From JBBDST01 sp040904765 (GTDB lineage Bacteria; Actinomycetota; Nitriliruptoria; Nitriliruptorales; Nitriliruptoraceae): a stretch of DNA of 19,658 nt. The stretch is from contig JBBDST010000052.1 in NCBI GenBank assembly GCA_040904765.1, forward strand, positions 1 through 19,658, read 5' to 3'. A program made the position numbers and the translations under genes. Shown here in pieces: positions 13,069 to 19,658 of this stretch. The notes below the pieces were generated by a model. That model ran no database searches and had not been told where the DNA came from. It saw only the letters and a list, made by a program, of their open reading frames with translations. How positions within the stretch are numbered: the first letter of the stretch is position 1; each line of letters begins with the position of its first letter.

Positions 13069-14187
13069 GTGAAATTGCGTGCCGAACGAACCCAGTTCGC
13101 TGATGCAGTGTCTTGGGTTACACGCACCGTGGGGACACGTGTGAGTTTGCCAGCATTGTCTGGGGTGTATCTCGAAGCCACCACCGACAGTTTGATTTGT
13201 CGTGCTACCGACTTGGAAGTAGCTGCTGAAATCATCTTGCCAGTACAAGTTGACTCACCTGGACGAGTACTTCTTCCAGGTCGTTTGTTAGCCCAATTGG
13301 TATCGCGTTTTCCGGATGCTCCCGTTGAACTGGCCAGTGATGGTGAACGGGTAGAGATCACATGTGGTCGCGCCCGTTTTCGTGTCCGTGGCATGCATGT
13401 GGATGATTTCCCGACGCTAGCTGAACCACAGCCTGATGCCCCGAAAGGTGTTCTTCGTAGTGACGCATTCGCTCGCATGGTCAGTCAGGTTGCTCGAGCC
13501 GCGTCATCTGATGAAGGCCGTCCTGTCCTTACTGGTGTTTTTCTTGATGCAGCGGATGGGTCAGTGCGTACAGCAGCAACTGATAGTTACCGTCTAGCTG
13601 TTCGTACTTTGTCGTTCGAGACTCCAACTGAAGGATCCGCACTTATTCCTGCCCGGTCATTACAGGAAGCTGCGAAAGCAGCAGCTGAACTGGGAGGATC
13701 GATCAGTATTGTGATTGAAGACAGCCAAGTTTCCTTCTTATTTGGGGATCGTCGCCTCACTACAAAACTAATTGAAGGCACTTTCCCGAATTATCAGGCA
13801 TTACTTCCCGATGGTTTTGAGACGGTAGTTACCGTGAAGCGAAGTGCACTTGTTGAAGCACTCCAACGCGTTGCCATTGTTGCAATGGGTCAGTCAAACA
13901 CTCCAGTCTCACTCACTTTTAGTGAAGGTAGTATTGAGTTAGCTGCAACAAACCATGAAATGGGTGATGCAACTGAAAGTGTGCAGGCGACAGTGGACGG
14001 TGAGGGTCTCACCATTGCATTTAACCCGGCGTTTTTGTTAAGTGGGCTCGATGCAACGGGAACTGAGATGATCCGTATTGAGTTGCGAGATGGTTTGAAG
14101 CCTGCTGTGCTTCGGCCACACACTAAAGACGACAAAGACACGTCTGATGACTTGACGTACTTGTTGATGCCGATGCGTGTGAATTAG
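13069..14187 (+). CDS. dnaN: DNA polymerase III beta subunit (sliding clamp)
   Basis: Ring-shaped processivity clamp of 372 residues (MKLRAERTQFADAVSWVTR...), near the 366 of E. coli. I start at GTG 13069 because GAGGAG (13056-13061) lies 7 nt upstream and the product starts as beta clamps do. The open frame from 12904 would run through the unwinding element and has no family match. The three-fold domain pattern is recognisable from recurring segments such as LPALSGVYLEA, RPVLTGVFLDA and NTPVSLTFSEG. The C-terminus YLLMPMRVN matches the usual Y-[LV]-[IVL]-MPMR-[VIL] end that lines the partner-binding pocket. recF starts 23 nt after the stop. Confidence 0.97.
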   Translation: MKLRAERTQFADAVSWVTRTVGTRVSLPALSGVYLEATTDSLICRATDLEVAAEIILPVQVDSPGRVLLPGRLLAQLVSRFPDAPVELASDGERVEITCGRARFRVRGMHVDDFPTLAEPQPDAPKGVLRSDAFARMVSQVARAASSDEGRPVLTGVFLDAADGSVRTAATDSYRLAVRTLSFETPTEGSALIPARSLQEAAKAAAELGGSISIVIEDSQVSFLFGDRRLTTKLIEGTFPNYQALLPDGFETVVTVKRSALVEALQRVAIVAMGQSNTPVSLTFSEGSIELAATNHEMGDATESVQATVDGEGLTIAFNPAFLLSGLDATGTEMIRIELRDGLKPAVLRPHTKDDKDTSDDLTYLLMPMRVN

Positions 14188-14210
14188 TTGTTTAACACGA
14201 AGGTTTAGCG

Positions 14211-15389
14211 GTGTGGCTACGGGAACTTGAACTTACTAATTTTCGTTCTTATGCCCACCAAAACCTGTCTTTTTTGGATGGAGTGACGTTATTTATAGGC
14301 CCAAACGGGCAAGGAAAAACAAATCTTATTGAAGCAATCTGGCGGATCAGTACAGGCCAATCACACCGCATTAGCTCTGATCAACCGCTTCTTCGTCATG
14401 AGGCAACACCTACGTTAATTCGAGTGGGTTTAGAAACGATTGAACATCGCGACCGGCAGATCGATTTACTCCTGGGAAGTTCACGGCCACGCATAAAACT
14501 AGATGGCCAAGATCAGCGCCGTGTAAGTGATGCGTTTGGAGTGTTACGAACCGTGTTGTTCGCACCGGAAGATCTTTCGATTGTGCGTGGCGACCCGTCA
14601 GAACGCCGCCGATTCCTCGATGATATTTTAAGTCAACGGCGATCTTCATATGCTGCAGCCAAAGCCGATTATGACCGAGTATTGCGCCACCGAAACCAAT
14701 TATTGAAACAGTTACGATCGTTACCGTCCGCCGGTCAAACCGTTGCACGAGACACGTTAGATGCCTACACCGAACAATTGATCGTTTTAGCGACTCCGTT
14801 AATTGGCGCACGACTAGCAGGGTTACGTATGTTATATCCAGAGTTACTCGCCGGCTATCACGCGATCTCAGGAAAAGCGGAACCACTGAAAGTCCTATAT
14901 CAACCATCTTTACATACAGACGTTGAAATTGATCCGTCACGCTGGAGCGCAGATAGCGATCAGACGACTCTTCCAAACGCAATGGAAATTGCCGCAGCGT
15001 TACGTCACTCGTTAGAGAAAGTTCGGCGGGATGAAGAACAGCGCGGAATGACACTAGTTGGGCCTCATCGAGATGATGTCGAGTTTCGGCTGGGAAATTT
15101 TCCAGCGAAAGGCTACGCGTCACACGGTGAGACATGGTCATTGACGTTGGCTTTACGGTTAGCCACTCGTGAGCTTTTGACGTTGGATGATGATCCTCCG
15201 GTGGTGCTACTGGATGATGTTTTTGCTGAATTGGATGAACGTCGGCGAGAACATCTGGCCACTGCGTGTGCAACTTTTCCACAAGTCATTGTGTCAGCGG
15301 CAGTAGCGGCAGATGTGCCCTTGGGTGGAGCGGAATATGCCGTGACTAAAAATGATGGCATCAGTGTGGCGAACAAGGTCAAGCGCTGA
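14211..15389 (+). CDS. recF: DNA repair and replication protein RecF
   Basis: SMC-like ATPase that helps load RecA at gapped DNA. The 392-residue protein has an N-terminal LRELELTNFRSY, Walker A GPNGQGKT (30-37), an ABC-type signature in YASHGETWSLTLAL and Walker B PPVVLLDDVFAELDERR. The signature reads SHGETW where SxGQ/EQR is usual, a mild variation. GTG 14211 follows GAAGG (14199-14203). The stop overlaps the ATG of the next gene by one base (TGATG), so translation is probably coupled to dciA. Confidence 0.96.
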   Translation: MWLRELELTNFRSYAHQNLSFLDGVTLFIGPNGQGKTNLIEAIWRISTGQSHRISSDQPLLRHEATPTLIRVGLETIEHRDRQIDLLLGSSRPRIKLDGQDQRRVSDAFGVLRTVLFAPEDLSIVRGDPSERRRFLDDILSQRRSSYAAAKADYDRVLRHRNQLLKQLRSLPSAGQTVARDTLDAYTEQLIVLATPLIGARLAGLRMLYPELLAGYHAISGKAEPLKVLYQPSLHTDVEIDPSRWSADSDQTTLPNAMEIAAALRHSLEKVRRDEEQRGMTLVGPHRDDVEFRLGNFPAKGYASHGETWSLTLALRLATRELLTLDDDPPVVLLDDVFAELDERRREHLATACATFPQVIVSAAVAADVPLGGAEYAVTKNDGISVANKVKR

Positions 15390-15898
15390 TGGCTGCTTGG
15401 AAAAATGAGCCATTCGGACGCAAAAACGGATCGAACGATCGCTCTGAAGCCACGCTGTATCAACGCAAAAGACGATCGTTACGTAAACAGCGAGATATCG
15501 AAGACCACACCCAATTTGATCCGCGTCCGATCACAGACGATGATTGGTCGGTGTCCGATGAGCATGATGAACCATCGTTAACCCGGATTAACCCGCCAGA
15601 GATGATTGGATCTGTGCTTGGCGATATAGTTTCGCGGCAAGGATGGGCTTCACGGTTACAAGCATCTGTAGTGTTTCGACAGTGGAGTCAGATCTGCGGG
15701 GAGGACGTTGCGGCTCACTGTGAACCAGTACGGCTAGCTGGCGGAATTCTTGTGGTGCGCGTGGAATCACAGATTTGGGCGACCCAGCTTCGATACTGTG
15801 TACCGGACATAACCCGAAACATTCATACACTAATTGGGAAAGAAATGATTCGTGATGTACGTATCGTGGTTGGTCTCTTAGAGAATGAATCGAACTGA
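15389..15898 (+). CDS. dciA: DciA-family (DUF721) replicative helicase loader
   Basis: The 169-residue protein has a charged, probably disordered N-terminal half rich in Arg/Lys and then Asp/Glu (1-70) and a DUF721 domain in the second half (about 72-165). Family hallmarks are FRQWSQICGEDVAAHCEPVRL, followed by GGILVVRVESQIWATQLRY. DciA proteins interact with and help load the replicative helicase DnaB in bacteria lacking DnaC/DnaI, and the Mycobacterium gene lies in the same place after recF. It begins at the ATG overlapping the recF stop. Its own 3' end overlaps the dsbB-like gene by 14 nt. Confidence 0.88.
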   Translation: MAAWKNEPFGRKNGSNDRSEATLYQRKRRSLRKQRDIEDHTQFDPRPITDDDWSVSDEHDEPSLTRINPPEMIGSVLGDIVSRQGWASRLQASVVFRQWSQICGEDVAAHCEPVRLAGGILVVRVESQIWATQLRYCVPDITRNIHTLIGKEMIRDVRIVVGLLENESN

Positions 15899-16427
15899 GA
15901 TGGTCGCTGTTGTTGAACGAATCGCCGGATTACTCAGTCTGCTCACTCTCGGGTTGATTGCCTATCTCATTGTTGCACTATTGCGCCGCCAGGTACCGGC
16001 TATTGTACGTCAAGATCTGGCACTGCCGTTAGCAACCCTCATCGCCTTTGGCGCTACAGCGGGATCACTGTTTTTCTCTGAGGTCGCTGGTTACACCCCG
16101 TGCGTGTTGTGCTGGTATCAACGCATTGCGATGTATCCACTCGTAATCGTGTGTGGTGTGGCCGTATTACGTCGTAACGCTAACGTGCTCACAACCGTGC
16201 TTCCGATCACTGCCATCGGCGCAAGTATCAGCATCTGGCATATCATGGTCGAGCAGCGACCGGCACTTGGGGGTATGTGTGATTCGCAGGCGCCGTGTGC
16301 ACTGAAATGGATCAACGAATTTGGGTTTTTGACGCTTCCCACGATGGCGCTGATCGCGTTCGTCGCGATTAGTTTGTTGGTTATTGCTGCCCGCCAACCC
16401 AACACCGTCTCGACTAACTCACTCTGA
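15885..16427 (+). CDS. DsbB-family disulfide bond formation membrane protein
   Basis: A 180-residue membrane protein with predicted helices near 13-33, 46-65, 79-96, 101-120 and 150-168. The first redox pair is C73/C76 in TPCVLCWYQRIAMYPL, which is diagnostic of DsbB/BdbC. The second pair is C132/C138 in the next external loop (GGMCDSQAPCALKW). DsbB proteins reoxidise a periplasmic or extracytoplasmic thiol oxidase and pass electrons to quinone. There is one more N-terminal helix than in four-helix DsbB. The start at ATG 15885 overlaps dciA by 14 nt; ATG 15900 is an alternative. The thioredoxin-fold protein downstream is the likely partner. Many actinobacteria use VKOR instead. Confidence 0.88.
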   Translation: MNRTEMVAVVERIAGLLSLLTLGLIAYLIVALLRRQVPAIVRQDLALPLATLIAFGATAGSLFFSEVAGYTPCVLCWYQRIAMYPLVIVCGVAVLRRNANVLTTVLPITAIGASISIWHIMVEQRPALGGMCDSQAPCALKWINEFGFLTLPTMALIAFVAISLLVIAARQPNTVSTNSL

Positions 16428-16438
16428 GGACAACACTT

Positions 16439-17101
16439 ATGGCAACAACCCAAGCTCGCGCACAAGACCCACGACGCAAACTACTTCTCGTCGCAGCTGG
16501 TGCTGCGGTTCTTGGGCTTGTGGTCCTTATCGCTGTGCTGTCGGTGACTGAATCAGATTCTCGCCTTACGGTTACTGACGTAGCAGGGTCGCCGGAAATT
16601 GAAGGTGCCGACTTAACGGTGGTGCCTGAACCAGGAGAACCTGATCCTGCGATTGGTGAAGCTGCACCGGTTGTGCAAGGTGCCGATCATGATGGGAACC
16701 CAGTCAGTATTGGCGATGCCACCGGTCGCGGACAAATGATCATGTTCATGGCATCGTGGTGTCAGTTCTGTCAGCAAGAACTGCCAACAGTGGTGGACTG
16801 GGTTGCAGAAGGCCGCCTGCCAGACGATGTTGACTTGATCGCAGTCTCCACCAGTTTGAGCGATGTCCGGCCTAACTGGCCGCCGCAAGACTGGTTTGTT
16901 CGCGAGAACTACCAAAACCAGGTGATCGTCGATGACGTTCAATCGTCAATTGCGCGCGCGTATGGCTTACGAGCTACTCCTTACTGGGTGATTGTGAACC
17001 CTGAAGGGGTCATTGTGCATCGTTCAACAGGGATTAGCCCGAGTGGTGTCCTAGATGCGTTTGCAGAGCTTGCAGCCGGCCGCCAACTGCCACAAACATA
17101 G
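16439..17101 (+). CDS. Membrane-anchored thioredoxin-fold (TlpA/DsbE-like) protein
   Basis: The 220-residue product has a basic N-terminus, one membrane helix (about 14-36) and an external linker rich in Glu and Pro (37-75). A TlpA-like thioredoxin domain (76-215) follows. The active site is SWCQFC with C108 and C111, and the cis-proline is P181 in LRATPYWVIV. Orientation by charge puts the domain outside the membrane. Coupled to a DsbB-like partner it probably acts as the substrate oxidase, though the TlpA-like fold also fits a reductase for cytochrome maturation. The ribosome-binding site GAGGA (16426-16430) overlaps the stop of the preceding gene. The start is ATG 16439. Confidence 0.87.
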   Translation: MATTQARAQDPRRKLLLVAAGAAVLGLVVLIAVLSVTESDSRLTVTDVAGSPEIEGADLTVVPEPGEPDPAIGEAAPVVQGADHDGNPVSIGDATGRGQMIMFMASWCQFCQQELPTVVDWVAEGRLPDDVDLIAVSTSLSDVRPNWPPQDWFVRENYQNQVIVDDVQSSIARAYGLRATPYWVIVNPEGVIVHRSTGISPSGVLDAFAELAAGRQLPQT

Positions 17102-17140
17102 AAAATTTCGCTGCTGAGAGCCGAAGTTGCTTTTCAAGTG

Positions 17141-17164
17141 TCACCCACTGAGGTGATTGTTTCT
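17141..17164 (+). terminator. Possible weak intrinsic terminator after the thioredoxin-fold gene
   Basis: TCACC (17141-17145) and GGTGA (17152-17156) form a 5-bp stem with a 6-nt loop, followed by TTGTTTCT. It lies 40 bp after the stop. The short stem makes this uncertain. Confidence 0.3.
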
Positions 17165-17188
17165 CCGCTCACAGGTGTCATTAAACGC

Positions 17189-17216
17189 GCCTACGGCGAT
17201 TCGCCGAGTGGTAGGC
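17189..17216. promoter_or_regulatory. Nested inverted repeats upstream of gyrB
   Basis: Outer arms GCCTA (17189-17193) and TAGGC (17212-17216) enclose inner arms CGGCG (17194-17198) and CGCCG (17202-17206), with a 5-base offset on one side. It could be a 5' leader hairpin or an operator. TAGGCT at 17212-17217 also fits the TANNNT -10 pattern of actinobacterial promoters, about 90 bp before the gyrB start, but I see no convincing -35. Confidence 0.35.
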
Positions 17217-17303
17217 TGTGCGTAATGACGCGTTGAAGTGCCAGTTGTCATCGAAGTATCGACTGGTTCTCGACGCTCGCCCAATGGTCAGAGAGGCCCT
17301 CAC

Positions 17304-19292
17304 GTGACTGATGTCGACTCTGCTGCGGCACACAACGATTCGTCGTACAGCGCAAAAAACATCACCGTGCTTGAAGGACTGGAAGCTGTTCGGCGGCGTC
17401 CCGGTATGTATATCGGATCGACCGGACCTCGAGGGTTGCATCATCTGGTGTGGGAAGTTGTCGACAACTCGGTTGATGAAGCACTCGCTGGCCGGTGTGA
17501 TGCGATCGATGTGACGTTGCTCGCTGACGGTGGTATGCGGATCAGTGACAACGGCAGCGGCATCCCCGTAGATCTGCATGAGAAAGAAGGCCGCTCTGCG
17601 CTGGAAGTAGTACTGACGGTATTGCATGCTGGAGGCAAGTTTGACTCGCAAGCATATGCAGTGTCAGGTGGGCTACATGGGGTCGGCATCTCGGTGGTAA
17701 ACGCACTGTCGATGCGGTTGATTGCCGAGGTTGTACGTGATGGTGGCGTGTACCGTCAGAGCTATCAGCGCGGTGAACCTGATGCGCCGATTGAGCGGAT
17801 CGCCGACGCCCCCAAAGGCGCGTCAACAGGCACCACGATTTCATTCTGGCCCGATCCGGACGTTTTCGTTGAAGGGATCGAGTTTTCGTGGGACACGATT
17901 ACACGCCGCCTGCGAGACACGTCGTTTCTCACCGCCGGACTTAGAATCAATGTCGTTGATGAACGGCCACATGAGGACGAACTTCCGCGTGAAGTGACGT
18001 TTCATGCCCCCGGCGGTTTGCGGGACTTTGTCGCCCACATTCAATCCACGAAAGCCAAAGACGGCTTGCACGAAACAATCCATTTCGAGGCCGAAGAAGA
18101 AGGCCCTAATGGCAAGCAGTCAGTGGAAGTGGCGCTGCAGTGGATCAACGATTACAACGACGCAATTTTGTCTTTTGCGAACACGATCAATACGCATGAA
18201 GGTGGCACACACGAAGAAGGATTTCGTACCGCGTTGACGTCGGTTGTGAACCGGTGGGCGAAAGATAAAGGTCTTCTGCGTTCAAAAGATGTCGAGTCGT
18301 TGACGGGTGACGATCTGCGCAGCGGTCTAGTTGCGATTGTTTCCGTGAAAGTTGGCGACCCGCAGTTTGAAGGCCAGACAAAAACGAAGTTGGGTAACTC
18401 TGAAGTGAAATCGTTTGTGCAGACGGTGTCATATGCGCGCATTGCCGAATGGTTTGACGAGCATCCTGCTGAGGGACGTCTCATTGTCGCTAAAGCAGAA
18501 AGCGAAGCGCAGGCGCGTGTTGCTGCCCGCAAAGCACGTGACTTAACCCGCCGCAAATCATTGCTCGAATCATCGACCCTGCCAGGCAAGCTTGCTGACT
18601 GCCAGTCACGCGACCCGGCGGAATCTGAGCTGTACATCGTTGAGGGTGACTCCGCTGGCGGCTCAGCTAAAGCGGCACGTGACCGGCGCACTCAGGCGAT
18701 CCTTCCCATCCGCGGAAAAATTATTAACGTGGAGAAGGCCAGGCTGCCAAAGATTTTGTCGAACACGGAAGTGCAGGCGCTAATCACCGCGATGGGCACC
18801 GGCTTTGCCGAGGACTTTGACGTGGCTAAGGCGCGCTATCACAAGCTCATTTTGATGGCGGACGCTGATGTTGACGGGGCGCATATTCGTACCCTGCTGT
18901 TGACGTTCTTGTTTCGGCACATGCGGCCGCTGATCGAGGCCGGTTACGTCTATCTCGCACAGCCCCCGCTGTACCTTATTTTTCACCCTACGAAGAAAAA
19001 AGAAGTGCATTACGCCTTCAGTGATCAACAGCGCGATGTCGTGTTGGCTGCCATCCGTGCGCAAGCACCTGAACGCAAAATTGAAGTGCAGCGCTTCAAG
19101 GGGCTTGGTGAGATGGATCCGTTGCAGTTGTGGGAAACCACGATGGACCCTGAAGTTCGCACCTTGAAACAGGTCACACTGGACGATGCTGTAGTAGCCG
19201 ACGAAATGTTTTCTATTTTGATGGGCGACGACGTTCCTGCCCGTCGTGATTTCATTCAGCGAAACGCACGCTACGCGACGATTGACGTGTAA
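17304..19292 (+). CDS. gyrB: DNA gyrase subunit B
   Basis: ATPase subunit of gyrase, which introduces negative supercoils. I start at GTG 17304, where AGAGAGG (17290-17296) is 7 nt upstream, giving 662 residues. A start at 17238 would add 22 residues with no family match. The GHKL ATPase domain shows EVVDNSVDEALAG (E51, N55), SDNGSGIP and GGLHGVG (122-128). The TOPRIM domain shows YIVEGDSAGGSAK and the metal-binding DADVDGAHIRTLLLTF. The C-terminus, RRDFIQRNARYATIDV, is typical. There is no large insertion of the E. coli type. Confidence 0.97.
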   Translation: MTDVDSAAAHNDSSYSAKNITVLEGLEAVRRRPGMYIGSTGPRGLHHLVWEVVDNSVDEALAGRCDAIDVTLLADGGMRISDNGSGIPVDLHEKEGRSALEVVLTVLHAGGKFDSQAYAVSGGLHGVGISVVNALSMRLIAEVVRDGGVYRQSYQRGEPDAPIERIADAPKGASTGTTISFWPDPDVFVEGIEFSWDTITRRLRDTSFLTAGLRINVVDERPHEDELPREVTFHAPGGLRDFVAHIQSTKAKDGLHETIHFEAEEEGPNGKQSVEVALQWINDYNDAILSFANTINTHEGGTHEEGFRTALTSVVNRWAKDKGLLRSKDVESLTGDDLRSGLVAIVSVKVGDPQFEGQTKTKLGNSEVKSFVQTVSYARIAEWFDEHPAEGRLIVAKAESEAQARVAARKARDLTRRKSLLESSTLPGKLADCQSRDPAESELYIVEGDSAGGSAKAARDRRTQAILPIRGKIINVEKARLPKILSNTEVQALITAMGTGFAEDFDVAKARYHKLILMADADVDGAHIRTLLLTFLFRHMRPLIEAGYVYLAQPPLYLIFHPTKKKEVHYAFSDQQRDVVLAAIRAQAPERKIEVQRFKGLGEMDPLQLWETTMDPEVRTLKQVTLDDAVVADEMFSILMGDDVPARRDFIQRNARYATIDV

Positions 19293-19319
19293 TTGATTGC
19301 GTCTACGAAAGGCAAAACG

Positions 19320-19541
19320 GTGAGTCGAACTGTGCGCGCAACTCTGATTGGGGCGCTAAGTGTCGGTGTCAGCGTCGTGCTGATTGGTGTGATGCTCGGC
19401 TTTTCAACCGGCGCCTCGGTGATCTCCGGCAGCGTATTTGGCGGCTTAATGGGTCTCGTCATATGGGCTGCGTCGCGTCGCGCCGAGACGTTTTACACGC
19501 CCGAGGATGACGGACCAATGAAGGAGTCCAGCGATGGCTGA
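19320..19541 (+). CDS. Small two-helix membrane protein between gyrB and gyrA
   Basis: A 73-residue protein starting at GTG 19320, with GAAAGG (19307-19312) 7 nt upstream. TTG 19293 directly after the gyrB stop is a weaker start. A basic N-terminus (SRTVR) leads into a first helix (about 7-28) and a second (33-51), separated by a short Ser/Gly turn. A charged tail with acidic residues follows (ETFYTPEDDGPMKESSDG). Both ends should be cytoplasmic. It overlaps gyrA by 8 nt, so it is co-translated with gyrase. I do not recognise a family, and unnamed small membrane proteins do occur in this neighbourhood in actinobacteria. Confidence 0.78.
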   Translation: MSRTVRATLIGALSVGVSVVLIGVMLGFSTGASVISGSVFGGLMGLVIWAASRRAETFYTPEDDGPMKESSDG

Positions 19542-19658
19542 TGACGTGTCGGTAGACGATTCAGCTGTTGCGCCCCCACTTGGGAGCAGAGCGCGCGTTG
19601 AACCGGTTGTGATTGAAGACGAGATGCGTGCGTCGTATCTCGATTACGCCATGTCCGT
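19534..19658 (+). CDS. gyrA: DNA gyrase subunit A, N-terminal fragment (cut by window end)
   Basis: ATG 19534 has AAGGAG (19521-19526) 7 nt upstream, an excellent ribosome-binding site inside the preceding gene. The visible 41 codons give an acidic, variable leader followed by IEDEMRASYLDYAMSV, the conserved start of GyrA. The quinolone-resistance region and the active-site tyrosine lie beyond the window. It directly follows gyrB and the small membrane protein in one operon. Confidence 0.95.
   Translation, partial: MADDVSVDDSAVAPPLGSRARVEPVVIEDEMRASYLDYAMS

Noticed and set aside
14410..15282. A 290-codon minus-strand open frame within recF.
   Set aside because: It is the antisense of a clear recF gene, with no recognisable domain and no ribosome-binding site of note.

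Overview
The window is the chromosome-origin neighbourhood of an actinobacterium, read from inside trxB to the first codons of gyrA. The phylum call rests on gene order: trxB-trxA-cwlM on the left, then parB-parA-rsmG-jag-yidC-yidD-rnpA-rpmH on the minus strand, then dnaA-dnaN-recF-dciA-gyrB-gyrA on the plus strand. GTG starts are frequent. GC looks moderate by eye, lower around dnaA-recF than in the flanks, so this is not a typical high-GC Streptomyces or Mycobacterium. A deep or freshwater/marine lineage such as Acidimicrobiia is a reasonable guess, but the sequence alone does not prove it.

Left block (1-5833, plus strand): the end of thioredoxin reductase, thioredoxin, and a CwlM-type amidase homologue whose zinc-binding histidines are missing. 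A 44-residue membrane protein lies on the minus strand (1985-2119). A tightly packed operon follows: a class I/II aminotransferase, a D-Ala-D-Ala-ligase-like ATP-grasp enzyme, a HAD-family protein and ribose-5-phosphate isomerase A. These four genes sit between cwlM and parB, where mycobacteria have only one small gene, and they point toward the origin, so they face the replication fork.

Middle block (5807-10897, minus strand): two transcription units lead away from the origin. rpmH-rnpA-yidD-yidC-jag covers ribosomal protein L34, RNase P protein, membrane insertion and the KhpB RNA-binding protein. rsmG-parA-parB covers 16S rRNA methylation and chromosome segregation. Between them lie two parS sites. 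One is the centre of a perfect 40-bp palindrome that also has the form of an intrinsic terminator for the jag operon. The other covers the start codon of rsmG.

Origin (10898-13068): DnaA boxes lie upstream of dnaA (autoregulation, or half of a split origin) and between dnaA and dnaN. The dnaA-dnaN gap carries the full layout of a bacterial unwinding element: DnaA boxes, a short GC linker, four DnaA-trios and an AT-rich stretch.

Right block (11369-19658, plus strand): dnaA, dnaN, recF and dciA are followed by a DsbB-like membrane oxidoreductase and a membrane-anchored thioredoxin-fold protein, an envelope disulfide pair placed inside the replication cluster. Then come gyrB, a small two-helix membrane protein that overlaps gyrA by 8 nt, and the start of gyrA. 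I saw no tRNA, rRNA, insertion sequence or CRISPR array.
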